Notes: generated from the letters alone by a model not told the origin. Positions 9,277-19,105 are shown, numbered from the stretch's first letter. The stretch: DNA of 64,000 nucleotides from Methylocaldum szegediense (GCF_949769195.1 NZ_OX458333.1:3816001-3880000), one strand, 5' to 3'. Translations and numbers: made by a program.

Positions 9277-9882
9277 ATGAGCACAATGGACCTAATTGAC
9301 TTTAAATCGGTGTTCGATCGGGCGGTCTCGAATCACTTAACCATAGTAGAAAAATTATCTGAGCTTTATCCGAATATCGAGCGGCTTGCCCATCTCATGG
9401 GTACCTGTATTGCTCGGGGCGGAAAGGTGATGTGGATGGGCAATGGCGGCAGCGCCGCTGATAGCCAACATTTGGCTTCAGAACTCGTCGGGCGTTTTCG
9501 GCGCGAGCGGCGCGGACTCGCATCCATTGCCCTAACCACCGACTCCTCCGTTCTGACTTCGGTCGGCAACGATTTTAGCTTCGAATACATCTTTGCCCGT
9601 CAGGTCGAGGCCTTAGGTCGGCCCGGCGATATCCTGGTCGGAATTTCGACATCGGGCAACAGCGCCAACATCTCGGCTGGAATCCAGATGGGGCGAAAGC
9701 TGGGTCTGACGACGGTGGGTTTGCTCGGCGGCAACGGCGGAAAAGTCGCGGAGCTTTGCGATCTCGCCCTAATCGTGCCGGCCAACGATACGCCTCGCGT
9801 CCAGGAGGCTCACATCCTTATTGGCCACATTCTGTGTGAATTAATCGAAGCAGACCATGACCTCGCAACGACCGCTAATTGA
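9277..9882 (+). CDS. gmhA: D-sedoheptulose 7-phosphate isomerase
   Basis: A 201-residue SIS-domain protein that converts sedoheptulose 7-phosphate to D-glycero-D-manno-heptose 7-phosphate, the first step of ADP-heptose synthesis. The diagnostic blocks are WMGNGGSAADSQHLASELVGR, ALTTDSSVLTSVGNDF and ISTSGNSANI, with the C-terminal EAHILIGHILCELIE holding the family's metal/active-site residues. Length is as usual for GmhA. It overlaps hldE by 26 bases, so the two consecutive pathway enzymes are co-translated. Its presence inside the exopolysaccharide operon suggests a heptose in the product or a shared LPS-core supply. Confidence 0.95.
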   Translation: MSTMDLIDFKSVFDRAVSNHLTIVEKLSELYPNIERLAHLMGTCIARGGKVMWMGNGGSAADSQHLASELVGRFRRERRGLASIALTTDSSVLTSVGNDFSFEYIFARQVEALGRPGDILVGISTSGNSANISAGIQMGRKLGLTTVGLLGGNGGKVAELCDLALIVPANDTPRVQEAHILIGHILCELIEADHDLATTAN

Positions 9883-11380
9883 CGCCGTCCGCAATGCTTT
9901 TCGGACACCCGACGGAATTAGTCCACGCATTCTTGTCGTGGGTGACTTGATGTTAGATCGTTACCTTTGGGGAGAAGTCGAACGCATTTCCCCGGAAGCC
10001 CCCGTTCCTGTCGTGCACCTCAGGCACCAGTCGGACCGCTTTGGCGGTAGCGCCAACGTAGCCGCAAACCTTGCAGGACTCGGCGTCAACACCTTTATTG
10101 CTGGTTATGTCGGTGACGATGCGGAAGGCCAACGGCTTATGCAGATGCTTACCGAATCGAGCATCGATAGTCGTTGCTTAGTGCGGTCGTATACCCGTCC
10201 GACGGTTACCAAAACCCGGGTCATTGGTGGCCACCAGCAAATGCTGCGTCTGGATAAAGAAATCCCGGGACAATATGTTGAGGGGGAAAGGACGCAATTG
10301 CTGAATGCCGTCCTGGACTTGCTCAGCGAAGGGCCGATAAGGGCGGTGATTCTTTCTGACTACGCTAAGGGCGCGTTGGATCCCGGCATGTGCCAAGCCA
10401 TCATCGGCGCGGCGCGCAAACGGAATATCTTCGTCCTAGTAGACCCAAAAGGACGGGATTACAACAAATATCTCGGTGCCAACGCCATCACCCCGAATTT
10501 GCGTGAGACCGCCGACGTTCTCGGGGTACCGATTCATGATGTTGACAGAATTCTGGATGGTGCAAAAGAACTTCGGCGTAGACTCGGCCTGGATTTCATT
10601 GCCGTAACCCGCAGCGAGCACGGCATTAGTCTGATTGCTCAGGAATTTACCAAGCACTTGCCCGCCGTCGCTCGAGAGGTCTTCGATGTCTCAGGAGCGG
10701 GCGATACAGTGATCGCCACTCTGGCTTCAGGAATCACAGCAGGACTAAGCGCTGTAGAAGCTTGTCAATTGGCAAACGCCGCTGCTGCGACCGTAGTGTC
10801 CAAGGTGGGTACCGTGCCAGTAGATCGCGAGGAGTTGCTGCACGAAACCGAACGGGAAAATACGGTTTCACAGGCAGACAAAATCTGTGACATGAGACTG
10901 TTGTTACGACGGATAGAGGCATGGCGTGCTCGAGGTGAACGAATTGTCTTTACCAATGGTTGTTTCGATTTGCTGCATGCCGGGCATGTGACTTATCTGG
11001 AATCCGCCAAGCGTCTTGGCAACCGCCTTGTCGTCGGACTCAATACGGACCGATCGATATCCGCCCTCAAAGGGCCATCCCGCCCGGTTATACACGAAGG
11101 CGATAGAGCAAGAATCATCGCTGCCCTGGAGTCGGTCGATGCGGTTGTTCTTTTCGACGAAGCCACGCCGATCGATCTCATCAAAACCGTGCGCCCAGAC
11201 GTTCTTGTCAAGGGAAGTGATTACACCGAAAGCCAAGTGGTCGGCGCGGCTGAGGTCAAGTCTTGGGGGGGACGGGTCGAGCTAATCCCGGTGGTAGCGG
11301 GGCGCAGCACGTCCGAAATCATCGATCGAGTAGCGAGCAAAACTATCGAGGCAAAGAAAGTTGCGTCCGTCACATACTAA
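9857..11380 (+). CDS. hldE: bifunctional heptose 7-phosphate kinase / heptose 1-phosphate adenylyltransferase
   Basis: A 507-residue cytosolic enzyme of ADP-heptose synthesis. Residues about 24-325 form a PfkB/ribokinase-type kinase (VGDLMLDRYLWGEVERISPEAP, GGSANVAANLAGLG, and the catalytic DVSGAGDTV near 277). Residues about 355-490 form the cytidylyltransferase-fold adenylyltransferase (FTNGCFDLLHAGHVTYL near 363, VVGLNTDRS, VKGSDY). Both halves look intact, as in E. coli HldE. The gene overlaps gmhA. The phosphatase GmhB and epimerase HldD needed to finish ADP-L,D-heptose are not in the window. Confidence 0.96.
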   Translation: MTSQRPLIDAVRNAFRTPDGISPRILVVGDLMLDRYLWGEVERISPEAPVPVVHLRHQSDRFGGSANVAANLAGLGVNTFIAGYVGDDAEGQRLMQMLTESSIDSRCLVRSYTRPTVTKTRVIGGHQQMLRLDKEIPGQYVEGERTQLLNAVLDLLSEGPIRAVILSDYAKGALDPGMCQAIIGAARKRNIFVLVDPKGRDYNKYLGANAITPNLRETADVLGVPIHDVDRILDGAKELRRRLGLDFIAVTRSEHGISLIAQEFTKHLPAVAREVFDVSGAGDTVIATLASGITAGLSAVEACQLANAAAATVVSKVGTVPVDREELLHETERENTVSQADKICDMRLLLRRIEAWRARGERIVFTNGCFDLLHAGHVTYLESAKRLGNRLVVGLNTDRSISALKGPSRPVIHEGDRARIIAALESVDAVVLFDEATPIDLIKTVRPDVLVKGSDYTESQVVGAAEVKSWGGRVELIPVVAGRSTSEIIDRVASKTIEAKKVASVTY

Positions 11381-11394
11381 GCATTGGGTACTTC

Positions 11395-12585
11395 ATGCTG
11401 TCTGTGAATCAAATTCGCTCCGCCCCTAATCGAGGGCGCTATCTATTTCACAATCCGGTTTTGCACGGCTTTATGAGAACCGTCGATTCGGCATTGGAGG
11501 TATTCCATAAGCCGTCACGGGAGCCTTTACGGCTTACCCCACGTAAGATCTTGGTCTGCTGTCAAGCCCACATAGGCGATACGATCCTCGCCACAAGCGT
11601 TATACCGGTTCTCAAGGCGGCATTTCCAAAGTCCCAGGTCGGCTTTTTGATTCATCCTGGTTCCGCTGACGTTTTGGCGGGGAATCCCCGGGTCGATTGG
11701 GTTCACACGTTCGAGCATTGGCGGCTCAATCGCCGGAGCCTACCCTTGTGGCGAAAGCTCGCTCTCGATCTTCAGTCACGCTTCCTCGCAATTCGAGAGA
11801 TCCGAAGGATTGGCTACGATCTCGCGATCGATCTCTATCCTTACTTTCCTAACAGTATTCCCTTGCTTTTTTGCGCTGGAATTCCCGTTCGGCTGGGCTG
11901 GACGAGTGCCGGTTTCGGCGGTTTGTTGACCCACGGAATGGATTGGGAAGACAGCGCTGCTCATGTGGTGGAATGGCACAAGCGCTTGCTTGGAATCCTA
12001 ACTTCTTGCCGGGAGCACCTAGGGCTGGCTCGGACAGAGCTCTACTCATCCGATGACATCCGTTCTCAATGGCGCACGATTGCAGAAAAATACCGCATTC
12101 CAGACAAATTTATCGCGTTCCACGTCGGCGCGGGCGGCATTCACAGGCGTTGGCCGACCGAAAACTGGAAAAGGCTCGCCGAGCTTTGCCTAGATAAGGG
12201 ATTATCGGTTGTCCTGCTGGGGCACGGTGAAGAAGAACGGGCGATATGTCGTGAAATTGCGGAGCAGTCGCCGGATATTCACGATCTTTCCGGACAACTT
12301 CCTTGGCGACTTATGTCCGAAGCTATCAGTCAATCGCAATTGCTTGTAGGACTTGAATCCGCTTCCGGACATATCGCAGCGGCCCGCAATATACCCGTTG
12401 TATCGATTTATTCGGGCACTACCCGTACATCGGTATGGAGACCTTTTCATCCGTCCGCGCGGGTGGTGGTTTCTTCTGTGCCGTGTTCACCTTGTTATTT
12501 TCACGGCGGGTGCAAGGGTATGGAGTGTGTAAGATCGACGACTCCGGAAACAGTTTTTTCTGAGGTGGCAGCATTACTGCCTTGA
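11395..12585 (+). CDS. glycosyltransferase family 9 (heptosyltransferase-like)
   Basis: A 396-residue GT9 protein, a GT-B-fold inverting transferase that typically adds heptose to LPS core or glycan. The N-terminal block is KILVCCQAHIGDTILATSVIPVLKAAFP. The C-terminal nucleotide-binding block includes FHVGAGGIHRRWPTENWKRLAELC, LGHGEEER and LVGLESASGHIAAA, then VSIYSGT. The ATG at 11395, 15 bases after hldE, gives a family-like N terminus; upstream codons would overlap hldE out of frame. Context next to gmhA-hldE supports heptose as donor sugar. It ends the plus-strand operon before a field of insertion sequence debris. Confidence 0.87.
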   Translation: MLSVNQIRSAPNRGRYLFHNPVLHGFMRTVDSALEVFHKPSREPLRLTPRKILVCCQAHIGDTILATSVIPVLKAAFPKSQVGFLIHPGSADVLAGNPRVDWVHTFEHWRLNRRSLPLWRKLALDLQSRFLAIREIRRIGYDLAIDLYPYFPNSIPLLFCAGIPVRLGWTSAGFGGLLTHGMDWEDSAAHVVEWHKRLLGILTSCREHLGLARTELYSSDDIRSQWRTIAEKYRIPDKFIAFHVGAGGIHRRWPTENWKRLAELCLDKGLSVVLLGHGEEERAICREIAEQSPDIHDLSGQLPWRLMSEAISQSQLLVGLESASGHIAAARNIPVVSIYSGTTRTSVWRPFHPSARVVVSSVPCSPCYFHGGCKGMECVRSTTPETVFSEVAALLP

Positions 12586-12739
12586 GCAATCGAGGTCTCA
12601 GAATCCGGTGGACCTTATGACCCTTATATGTCAGGTCCCTTGATACTCTGCTCAGAAGCTTTTTCGTTCCGATACGGGGTGTGCTCCGTGAAGGCTTTGG
12701 ACAACCACCCGGTGAGTTCGTTACTCTGCAGGTTCGCTT

Positions 12740-13321
12740 ATGGTCATATCTACACGCAAAAAGTCCACCGAAGTGGTCACGGTGAATCCTTACATCGGCT
12801 CTCGGGAAATCGCCGCGCAAATCAGGCATCTCTTTGATTCACCGATGGATGTTCAGGCGGACGAACAGTGGAGCTATGTGGCTCGCAAGACGAACCCACG
12901 TTGGCTCTGGTACGCCATCGACACCGCCACCGGGTGCATTTTGTCCTTTGTGTTTGGGCAGCGCAAAGAGGATGTTTGTGAACAATTGATCGCCAAACTG
13001 CGCGTTTTCAATAGTCGAACCTATCACACCGACGATTGGCCAAGCTATGCGGTGTTCATTCCGGCAAACCAGTACGTCGTGAGTAACAAATATACGGAAA
13101 AAATCGAAAACAAAAACCTTTTGTTACGCACTCGCATCAAACGCTTGCCCCACAAAACGATCTGCTTTTCAAAATTTGAATTGCTTCCCGATGGGGTGAT
13201 CGGCCTCTTCATTAATCGCCACTGCTTTCAACTAAATTGCCCCAACACGGAACGTCTATATCCAGTGATTTGTAGCAATAGCGGGAATGATTGTTCCATA
13301 GTTACCGAAGTAATAATTTGA
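12740..13321 (+). mobile_element. IS1 family transposase remnant (InsB-like)
   Basis: The 193-codon frame carries the DDE catalytic part of an IS1 transposase. Recognisable blocks are DEQWSYVARK, PRWLWYAIDTATG, VFGQR, HTDDWPSY, VVSNKYTEKIENKN, LRTRIKRLPHKTICFSK and VIGLFINRHCF. The first about 30 codons and the last about 25 do not look like transposase, and the zinc-finger InsA part is not seen upstream. I therefore read it as a partial, probably immobile copy. Terminal inverted repeats were not located. Confidence 0.75.
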
Positions 13322-13410
13322 AACCGAATCAATAGAGTTGTACCTGATGCTAATGCATGGTATTGATAGCCCACTTGTTTCTCAAACAAATCCGAATATA
13401 AAAACCTTCC

Positions 13411-13770
13411 GTGATCTACGACAAATTTAGCCAAATAACCGATGACCGTATCGTGGCATCGTTGATTGGAATGCCCAAGGCGAAGTTCACAGCCCTCGTC
13501 AAAGTATTCGAGTCGGCCGCTCTCGCCATCGATCGAGAGCGTGTCGAAAAGGGCGAGATAAAACACGTCAAACAGGGCGGCCCTAAAGGTTATCTTGATT
13601 CTTACGAGAAAAAGCTGTTTTTCGTTTTGTACTATCTGAAAACCTATCCCACTTTTGACGTTCTGGGCTTTCATTTCGGTTTCAGTGGCGGACATGCCCA
13701 TGCCCACATCGACCGGTTGCTGCCGGTTTTGGGACGAGCGCTGACAAGCCTCAACGTCATGCCGGAGCGC
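13411..13770 (+). pseudogene. IS5-like transposase N terminus, cut by the IS481 insertion
   Basis: About 120 codons from a GTG start read as the N-terminal helix-turn-helix segment of IS5-type DDE transposases (HTH_Tnp_4): KFTALVKVFESAALAI, GGPKGYLDSYEKKLFFVLYYLKTYPTFDVLGFHFGFS and HIDRLLPVLGRAL. The family similarity stops near MPER at about 13770, exactly where the left inverted repeat of the IS481 element begins. The catalytic half is not found beyond the far side of that element at 14850, so it was lost separately or during insertion. Confidence 0.7.
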
Positions 13771-13772
13771 AC

Positions 13773-14849
13773 GCTAACTATCACGTCCCGTATGATTATT
13801 TACCCAGAAGGAGTTATGCTTGGTTCGAAGCTCGGAGCCTTCTCCAGGAGATATTCGGTTCGTCCAAGTAAGGTCCATCACCATGCAGATTCGTCTTCAT
13901 AAGAACGCCCGTACCACCCCGGCCGTGCGACAGGCCATTCAAGCGTCCACGTTGAGCGAGCGCGCCTTGGCCCAAAAGCATGGCATTAGCCGAACAACCG
14001 TCCGCAAGTGGAAACACCGCTCCTCGGTCGAAGATGCCTCACACCGGCCCCACACCCTCAGGACCACACTCACGCCCGCCCAGGAAGCCATCGTGGTCTA
14101 CCTCCGCCAAGCTCTGCTCCTCCCCTTGGATGATCTCCTGGCCGTGACCCGGGAATTTCTCAATCCCGCCGTGTCCCGTTCCGGGCTAGACCGCTGCCTG
14201 CGCCGCCACGGGGTGGCGTCCCTCAAGACCCTGCTTCCGCCTACAGAGAAGGCGAAGGTCAAACCCTTCAAGGCCTATGAGCCCGGCTTCCTTCACCTGG
14301 ATGTCAAGTATTTGCCCGCCATCGACGGCGAACCCCGCCGATACCTGTTCGTCGCCATCGACCGCGCCACCCGCTGGGTCTATGTCGCCCTCAAGCCCAA
14401 CCGCACCGCCTTAAGCGCAAAGGACTTCCTCAAAGCGGTGATTCAGGCCGCGCCTTTCCGCATCCAGAAATGCCTGACCGACAACGGCTCGGAGTTTACC
14501 GACCGTTTCCTGACCCGAACTCGGCAGCCCTCGGGGACGCATGAGTTTGACCGCCTCTGTACTGAACAAGGCATCGAACATCGCCTGATTCCGCCGGGCC
14601 GGCCCCAAACGAATGGTCTGGTCGAACGCTTCAACGGCCGCATCGAGGAGGTGTTGCAGACCCATCGCTTCGACACCACGGCCGATCTGGAAACCACTTT
14701 GCACCGCTATGTCGCCCTGTACAATCACCACATTCCTCAACGGGCCTTGGGCCATCTCACCCCGATCCAGGCTCTCAAAAACTGGCAAACGTCCCACCCC
14801 CATCTCTTTTGCAAGAGGGTTTACAATCATGCGGGACTTGACAATTACA
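13773..14849 (+). mobile_element. IS481 family insertion sequence with degenerate terminal inverted repeats
   Basis: The left boundary (about 13773) and the reverse complement of the right boundary (about 14849) can be aligned over about 34 bases with about 24 matches. Shared cores are GTCCCG, ATGATT and ACCC. These repeats bracket a single DDE transposase gene, giving an element of about 1.08 kb, normal for IS481. No target-site duplication was evident. The left repeat has diverged more, so the element may be old. It sits directly against the truncated IS5-like reading frame. Confidence 0.65.
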
Positions 14850-14878
14850 CCGCGTCTGGCCAACCGAAAAAAAATTAG
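13883..14878 (+). CDS. IS481 family transposase
   Basis: A 331-residue transposase starting at the ATG at 13883. It has an N-terminal helix-turn-helix (SERALAQKHGISRTTVRKWKHR, residues about 26-47) and an integrase-core DDE domain: DVKYLPAIDG, FVAIDRATRWVYV, CLTDNGSEFTDRF, RLIPPGRPQTNGLVERFNGRIEEVL and LYNHHIPQRALGHLTPIQAL. The acidic residues expected for catalysis are present, so it could still be active. The last about 10 codons run past the inferred right inverted repeat into flanking DNA, hinting that the original stop was lost. Confidence 0.9.
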   Translation: MQIRLHKNARTTPAVRQAIQASTLSERALAQKHGISRTTVRKWKHRSSVEDASHRPHTLRTTLTPAQEAIVVYLRQALLLPLDDLLAVTREFLNPAVSRSGLDRCLRRHGVASLKTLLPPTEKAKVKPFKAYEPGFLHLDVKYLPAIDGEPRRYLFVAIDRATRWVYVALKPNRTALSAKDFLKAVIQAAPFRIQKCLTDNGSEFTDRFLTRTRQPSGTHEFDRLCTEQGIEHRLIPPGRPQTNGLVERFNGRIEEVLQTHRFDTTADLETTLHRYVALYNHHIPQRALGHLTPIQALKNWQTSHPHLFCKRVYNHAGLDNYTASGQPKKN

Positions 14879-15177
14879 ACTCAGAGAACGAATAGCAATT
14901 TCAGTGGTGGGTAACTGCTTAAATAGCATATACCGTTAAGAGTGGCTAAGAAATTTCTGAATAAGAGGATGCCGCCCAGGTGCTCACGCTGATCGGGTCA
15001 CCCAGCCCGGCGAATTCAGTCGAAAGGACCAGAGGACGCTGTGAAAAACTCGGAGGAATGGTGCGCTTGCATTGGTGTTTTCCGTTAAGCCTGACTCCTG
15101 TCACCCAGCTTGGTCTTATTTAGAGGTTCCTTAGCAAGTCCGGCAAGAAAAAATAGCTCACCAAAATAGATGTTTTT
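14879..15177. other. non-coding gap after the IS481 element
   Basis: About 300 bases with no coding frame that I can support. It precedes the sulfotransferase gene, whose start lacks a recognisable ribosome binding site. Nothing else is seen. Confidence 0.5.
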
Positions 15178-16239
15178 ATGTCGATTGTAGTGACAAAACC
15201 GACTACCATCAAACTCGCACCCTATGATCAGGTGCCGGTTTTTTTACACTCGATGTGGCGTACTGGAAGCACGTATTTGATCAGTCGCTTCGCCGCTTCT
15301 GATAATTATCTTCCATTTTATGAGCCTTTTCATGAATACATTGGCGATGCGAAAGCGAGAAAATATGTTGCGGCAAATTACGATCGCCTACGAGTTGGCC
15401 TTTGTCATCCGGAGGTTAAGGGTGGTCTTTTCCAGGTGTATGAGGAAAGAGTTACTCCCTATGGACCACCTCTCCATTCGCTATATTGTCCTACCTCGGC
15501 CATATTTGATGTTTATCGCGGTGTCTCACCCAAAAGCCTATCTTACCTTGAGGCATGCGTTAGATACGCAATATCGAGGGGAAAAAGAGCCGTCTTCGGA
15601 TTCTGCCGTTCAGGCATACAAGCACCGGATATCGCTGCACATATTCCGGGCCATCACATCTACCTTTACCGCAACCCTGTAGAACAATTTTTGTCCTACG
15701 GCTTCCCAGGGAAAAACGACTATTTCCTTCCTACGACGTTTCTTCAGCTAGCATCGTCCCCCGTTTGGAAACGCGCATTTCGTGAGGCATGTGATGTGCT
15801 ACCTACGTCTGCGCATTTACTTCTTACTTCCGCAACCTATTTCACTGGGCTTGTGCCGGCAAAAGTCAGTCAAATCGTCGCGCGAAGAGCGCTTCGCCAT
15901 CTCGGTGAGTTAGATGCTTTTTCTGTGTTCTACTTAAGTTGGCTCATATCTGTGGATGCTGCTCGGCGAAGTGGCATGGAGATGGTTTCGCTCAATAATC
16001 TTCTGGAAGATTCTACTCGGGCGCGGTTCGAACACACATTCGGTATAGTTTTAAAAGGGTTACAGTCTACCAAAACGGCCTACGTAGACGAATTCGCTTC
16101 GCGATTGGCAAAAAAGGCTTCTGATATTCAGCATATATACGATCACATTTCTTCGCAGAATTTGGCTGGCGAATATCCTTCCGATAATTCAAGCGTTAAC
16201 GACCGACTTGGACCTTGGCCTCATACAGCATTGCAGTAA
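15178..16239 (+). CDS. sulfotransferase family protein
   Basis: A 353-residue protein that looks like a PAPS-dependent sulfotransferase. The phosphosulfate-binding loop is near residue 22 (VFLHSMWRTGSTYLISRF), followed by the FYEPFHE block common in carbohydrate sulfotransferases. The 3'-phosphate-binding segment is near 160-175 (HIYLYRNPVEQFLSYG), with the expected Arg. The C-terminal half is less conserved. It may sulfate a glycan made by the flanking clusters, but the substrate is unknown. It stands alone among insertion sequence debris, is relatively A+T-rich, and has no neighbour in an operon, all fitting horizontal acquisition. No clear ribosome binding site precedes the ATG. Confidence 0.72.
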   Translation: MSIVVTKPTTIKLAPYDQVPVFLHSMWRTGSTYLISRFAASDNYLPFYEPFHEYIGDAKARKYVAANYDRLRVGLCHPEVKGGLFQVYEERVTPYGPPLHSLYCPTSAIFDVYRGVSPKSLSYLEACVRYAISRGKRAVFGFCRSGIQAPDIAAHIPGHHIYLYRNPVEQFLSYGFPGKNDYFLPTTFLQLASSPVWKRAFREACDVLPTSAHLLLTSATYFTGLVPAKVSQIVARRALRHLGELDAFSVFYLSWLISVDAARRSGMEMVSLNNLLEDSTRARFEHTFGIVLKGLQSTKTAYVDEFASRLAKKASDIQHIYDHISSQNLAGEYPSDNSSVNDRLGPWPHTALQ

Positions 16240-16459
16240 TGCTGGATATAAGGAATTTACTCAGCATAGAACAATTAGATGTTGCTCACGCATTATGTTA
16301 GCCATCACCGTTCTTTGGCGGTGGCATCGTGCATCGCTCGGTATCATCATCCTTTCCGAGAATAACCGTGCTTCCGCAACGAATTATGTCGTCATCAATA
16401 TGGCGCGCCGGTCGTGCTTTCTCGGCGCTGGATGACTGTGCAAAGGACGCTGGCGAAGG

Positions 16460-17310
16460 GATTATTCAGCGGCGGCTCCGGTTCTTTGGACAGGATTTCG
16501 TAAGCGCTCTCTTACGACGTCGTCGGCCTGGTGAGACCAGGTTGTCGGTGATTGGAAGGGGGCAGGCCGTCGCTTTGGCGAGATACCAGGGCAGGAGAGT
16601 CTCGAAGTTATCGGCGGTTTTGCCAGGGGCAATTTCCGGAATAAGTCGGCGAGATAGCTGTAGGAGTCGATGCAATTGGCCTTGCAGGTTTCGATTAGCG
16701 AGTAGAGATTAGCACTGGCTTTCGCCCCGCCGACGGTATCGGCGAAGCGGATCAGCTTCGGCCATTGCGCTGAGAGGTAATGTTCTGCCTCGCCCAGTAA
16801 GCTGTTCGGGATCACGCGGTGCAGATGGCGCACTGGCAGCGCTTCGATGCTGGCCAGCACCGGCCGACGGCGCACCATGAGGACCTGCCCACGCTGCGGC
16901 GGAGTCAGGTCTTTCGCCTTCGCCTCACGCCCAATCGCGTAGAGTTCGCTGGTGGCTGCAATAAACCGTGAGGCGGGCTGCTCCGGTCCGCGGGCGGCCT
17001 TCGGGATCGCCGCCTCGTCTTCTCACGACGAAGTAACGCTGGAAATGCGCCCAGGAGCTGAATCGGTGGCCCCGAACCGGTCATCTGCGCCCATAGGTCG
17101 CTTTTGCTTTGGGCGGCTCGCCCCGGTTCCTTGAGCACTTGGATGACCTTTCGTTGCCTAACACCAGGTGGGCCCCGAGTAGATGGTCACGCAGCAGGTT
17201 GATCACGGGCTGGACGGCTTCGCCCACCCGCATGACGCTCGCCGCCAGCGTATTGCGTGACAGAGCGCCGCCGAAACGGCCCAGGATGGACCATGCCGAT
17301 CCAGGATTGG
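16460..17310 (-). pseudogene. IS66 family transposase (TnpC) remnant, frameshifted
   Basis: Reading the minus strand from about 17310 downward gives successive IS66 TnpC blocks in different frames. One frame gives NTLAASVMRVGEAVQP and NLLRDHLLGAHLV. A second gives VLKEPGRAAQSKSDLWAQMTGSGPPIQLL. A third gives AKASANLYSLIETCKANCIDSYSYLADLF, and another gives TADNFETLLPW. The original catalytic frame is broken by at least three shifts. It is a dead fragment covering the middle and C-terminal part of TnpC. TnpA and TnpB are not seen. Confidence 0.75.
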
Positions 17311-17383
17311 AAAGAGGCTCTGAACCACTTCGTGATCCTCTTTCGTGATTGAGTAACCCTATGAACTAGCCCTAACACAGTTA

Positions 17384-17573
17384 ATTTGCCCGCTACGGTT
17401 CGACACCAACCCTGTGAGCAAAGCGTCTTATCAGCACCAGTTGGCCGCGGGGAAGACCCAAAAAGTCGCGCTTACGGCCTGTATGCGAAAACTGTTGACC
17501 ATTCTCAATGCGATGGTCAAGACCCATACACACTGGCAACCTCTTCGCGCCCAGGTCACTTGACATGGGCTCA
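17384..17573 (+). pseudogene. IS110 family transposase C-terminal fragment
   Basis: The plus-strand frame through 17396 reads RFDTNPVSKASYQHQLAAGK, then TQKVALTACMRKLLTILNAM, then VKTHTHWQP, and ends with a stop at 17571-17573. That is the standard end of IS110-type (DEDD) transposases. No start and no upstream domain are present, so only the last about 60 codons survive. Confidence 0.75.
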
Positions 17574-17688
17574 ACACAGTTGCTCTATCGCGCAGACGCG
17601 GAGCCTTTTTGAACGTTGTATCGATCGTTCGTGGGCCAATGAACGATCACCAATTTCCTGATGCACGAGAGGAGTTAGGGCACTGAAT

Positions 17689-18894
17689 TCATTCTTTGAG
17701 CAAAACGGACCCGCTTCTCAGCGGCTCGGCAGTACGGCGCTCTACTTTATAGACTCGATGATCGATGAATCGCGCGCGTGCCCATCGAGCAATAGGTGTT
17801 TCGAACCATTGGAACGACGTGTACGCTACGGTTATCGTTGCTATCCATACGGCAGCGAAGTAGAGCGCGCGCTCGGAAATAGGAAGCTCTCGGAAATGTA
17901 TCTCCAAGACATATCGCAAACCCCAAAGCAGCAAGGCATGGAATAGGTATCCACCGTAAGATATCCTTCCAACCGCCACAAAAATACGAGAGGCCAGAAT
18001 ACTTGAAAAGGGGCGCTGTAGGATCGCGTGGATGAGTACGGCGCACGCAAATAGATCGATAATAATGTACACGAAAACTTCACGATGCTGGCCGAAAAGA
18101 ACTCCCGATATCACATTTCGGAATGCGTCGATTCCAGTAGCCCCGAGGCTCCTATTAATACCGACATATATGGCTGCATAGACGACAACAAGAATTATCG
18201 CGATTGCCGAAAGTATAGTCGAAATATGGGGTTTATCACGAAGGTTCGGTTCGAATCGAGCAATAAGAGAACCTAACAAGAAAGCATCGAAATGGCATAT
18301 CGACGAAGCATAGACCGCAAAAGCAGTCCACTCTGGATCATTTCTTAATGGAGCGACCGCCTCTGCATACAAGTACCGAATTACAGGTCCTAGAATAATG
18401 AGACAAAGGGTTATAGGAACCCGTGAGCGAACGGGTACTACGAGGGCGATCCACGGGAAGAACAAATAAAACTGCTCTTCGACACTGAGTGTCCAAAGAT
18501 GACCGAACGCGCTCCAACCCGGAGTCTCTGGATTATATCCGAATATCATGTACCAGTTGAAAGTAAAGGTCCCGAGATATAGCAAGTCTCGGAGATGCCC
18601 GAAATCATTCAATGTCACAAGCAGCACGGCATTCAGTGCTAAATAAAGTAGATATACTGGAACTATCCGAAAACAACGCCGAAGCATGAAAACGGCGAAA
18701 CGCCTTCGAATGCCGTGAACGGCATCATCCTCCGCTAGAAAGCCGCGCGTAATTACAAATCCGGAGATTACATAAAATAACCAAACGCCCGTCCAGCCAA
18801 ATGGCAAAAGACCACAGTGCTGCGCAATTACCATTGTCATTGCGATCGCACGCAATCCGTCTATTTCAACTATCCGCTTTTCAAAGGCGGCCAT
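17689..18894 (-). CDS. acyltransferase 3 family membrane protein
   Basis: A 401-residue multi-pass membrane acyltransferase. The signature lies right at the N terminus: VEIDGLRAIAMTMVIAQHCG, followed by GWTGVWLFYVISGFVITRG. FGHLWTLSVEEQFYLFFPW is present near residue 150, as in the OafA/NolL type that acetylates O-antigens. The ATG at 18894 is preceded by AAGGAAGGA at good spacing and is preferred over an upstream in-frame start at 18978. It is the last gene of the minus-strand glycan operon and probably O-acylates its product. Confidence 0.87.
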   Translation of the reverse strand: MAAFEKRIVEIDGLRAIAMTMVIAQHCGLLPFGWTGVWLFYVISGFVITRGFLAEDDAVHGIRRRFAVFMLRRCFRIVPVYLLYLALNAVLLVTLNDFGHLRDLLYLGTFTFNWYMIFGYNPETPGWSAFGHLWTLSVEEQFYLFFPWIALVVPVRSRVPITLCLIILGPVIRYLYAEAVAPLRNDPEWTAFAVYASSICHFDAFLLGSLIARFEPNLRDKPHISTILSAIAIILVVVYAAIYVGINRSLGATGIDAFRNVISGVLFGQHREVFVYIIIDLFACAVLIHAILQRPFSSILASRIFVAVGRISYGGYLFHALLLWGLRYVLEIHFRELPISERALYFAAVWIATITVAYTSFQWFETPIARWARARFIDHRVYKVERRTAEPLRSGSVLLKE

Positions 18895-19105
18895 TTTCAG
18901 ATCCTTCCTTATATTTTTGATACTGAGGCTAGGGTTTTCAAATCCTATGTATTTCCGCTTTCCTATAGAGGATGCCATAGAAATGGCGAGCGCTTTTTTG
19001 CACGGTGCCTTTGCACATTATTTAGTACGGGTAATTTATCGGGGCTAATATCTCACAGCTACAAGAAAAACTGGGCTAAATTGAAGGCTTTTCGGACAAA
19101 GTACA

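Noticed and set aside
10040-10060. GGCGGTAGC sequence that looks like an ops/JUMPstart element
   Set aside because: It lies inside hldE coding sequence and lacks the downstream ops bases; RfaH-type elements occur in leaders.
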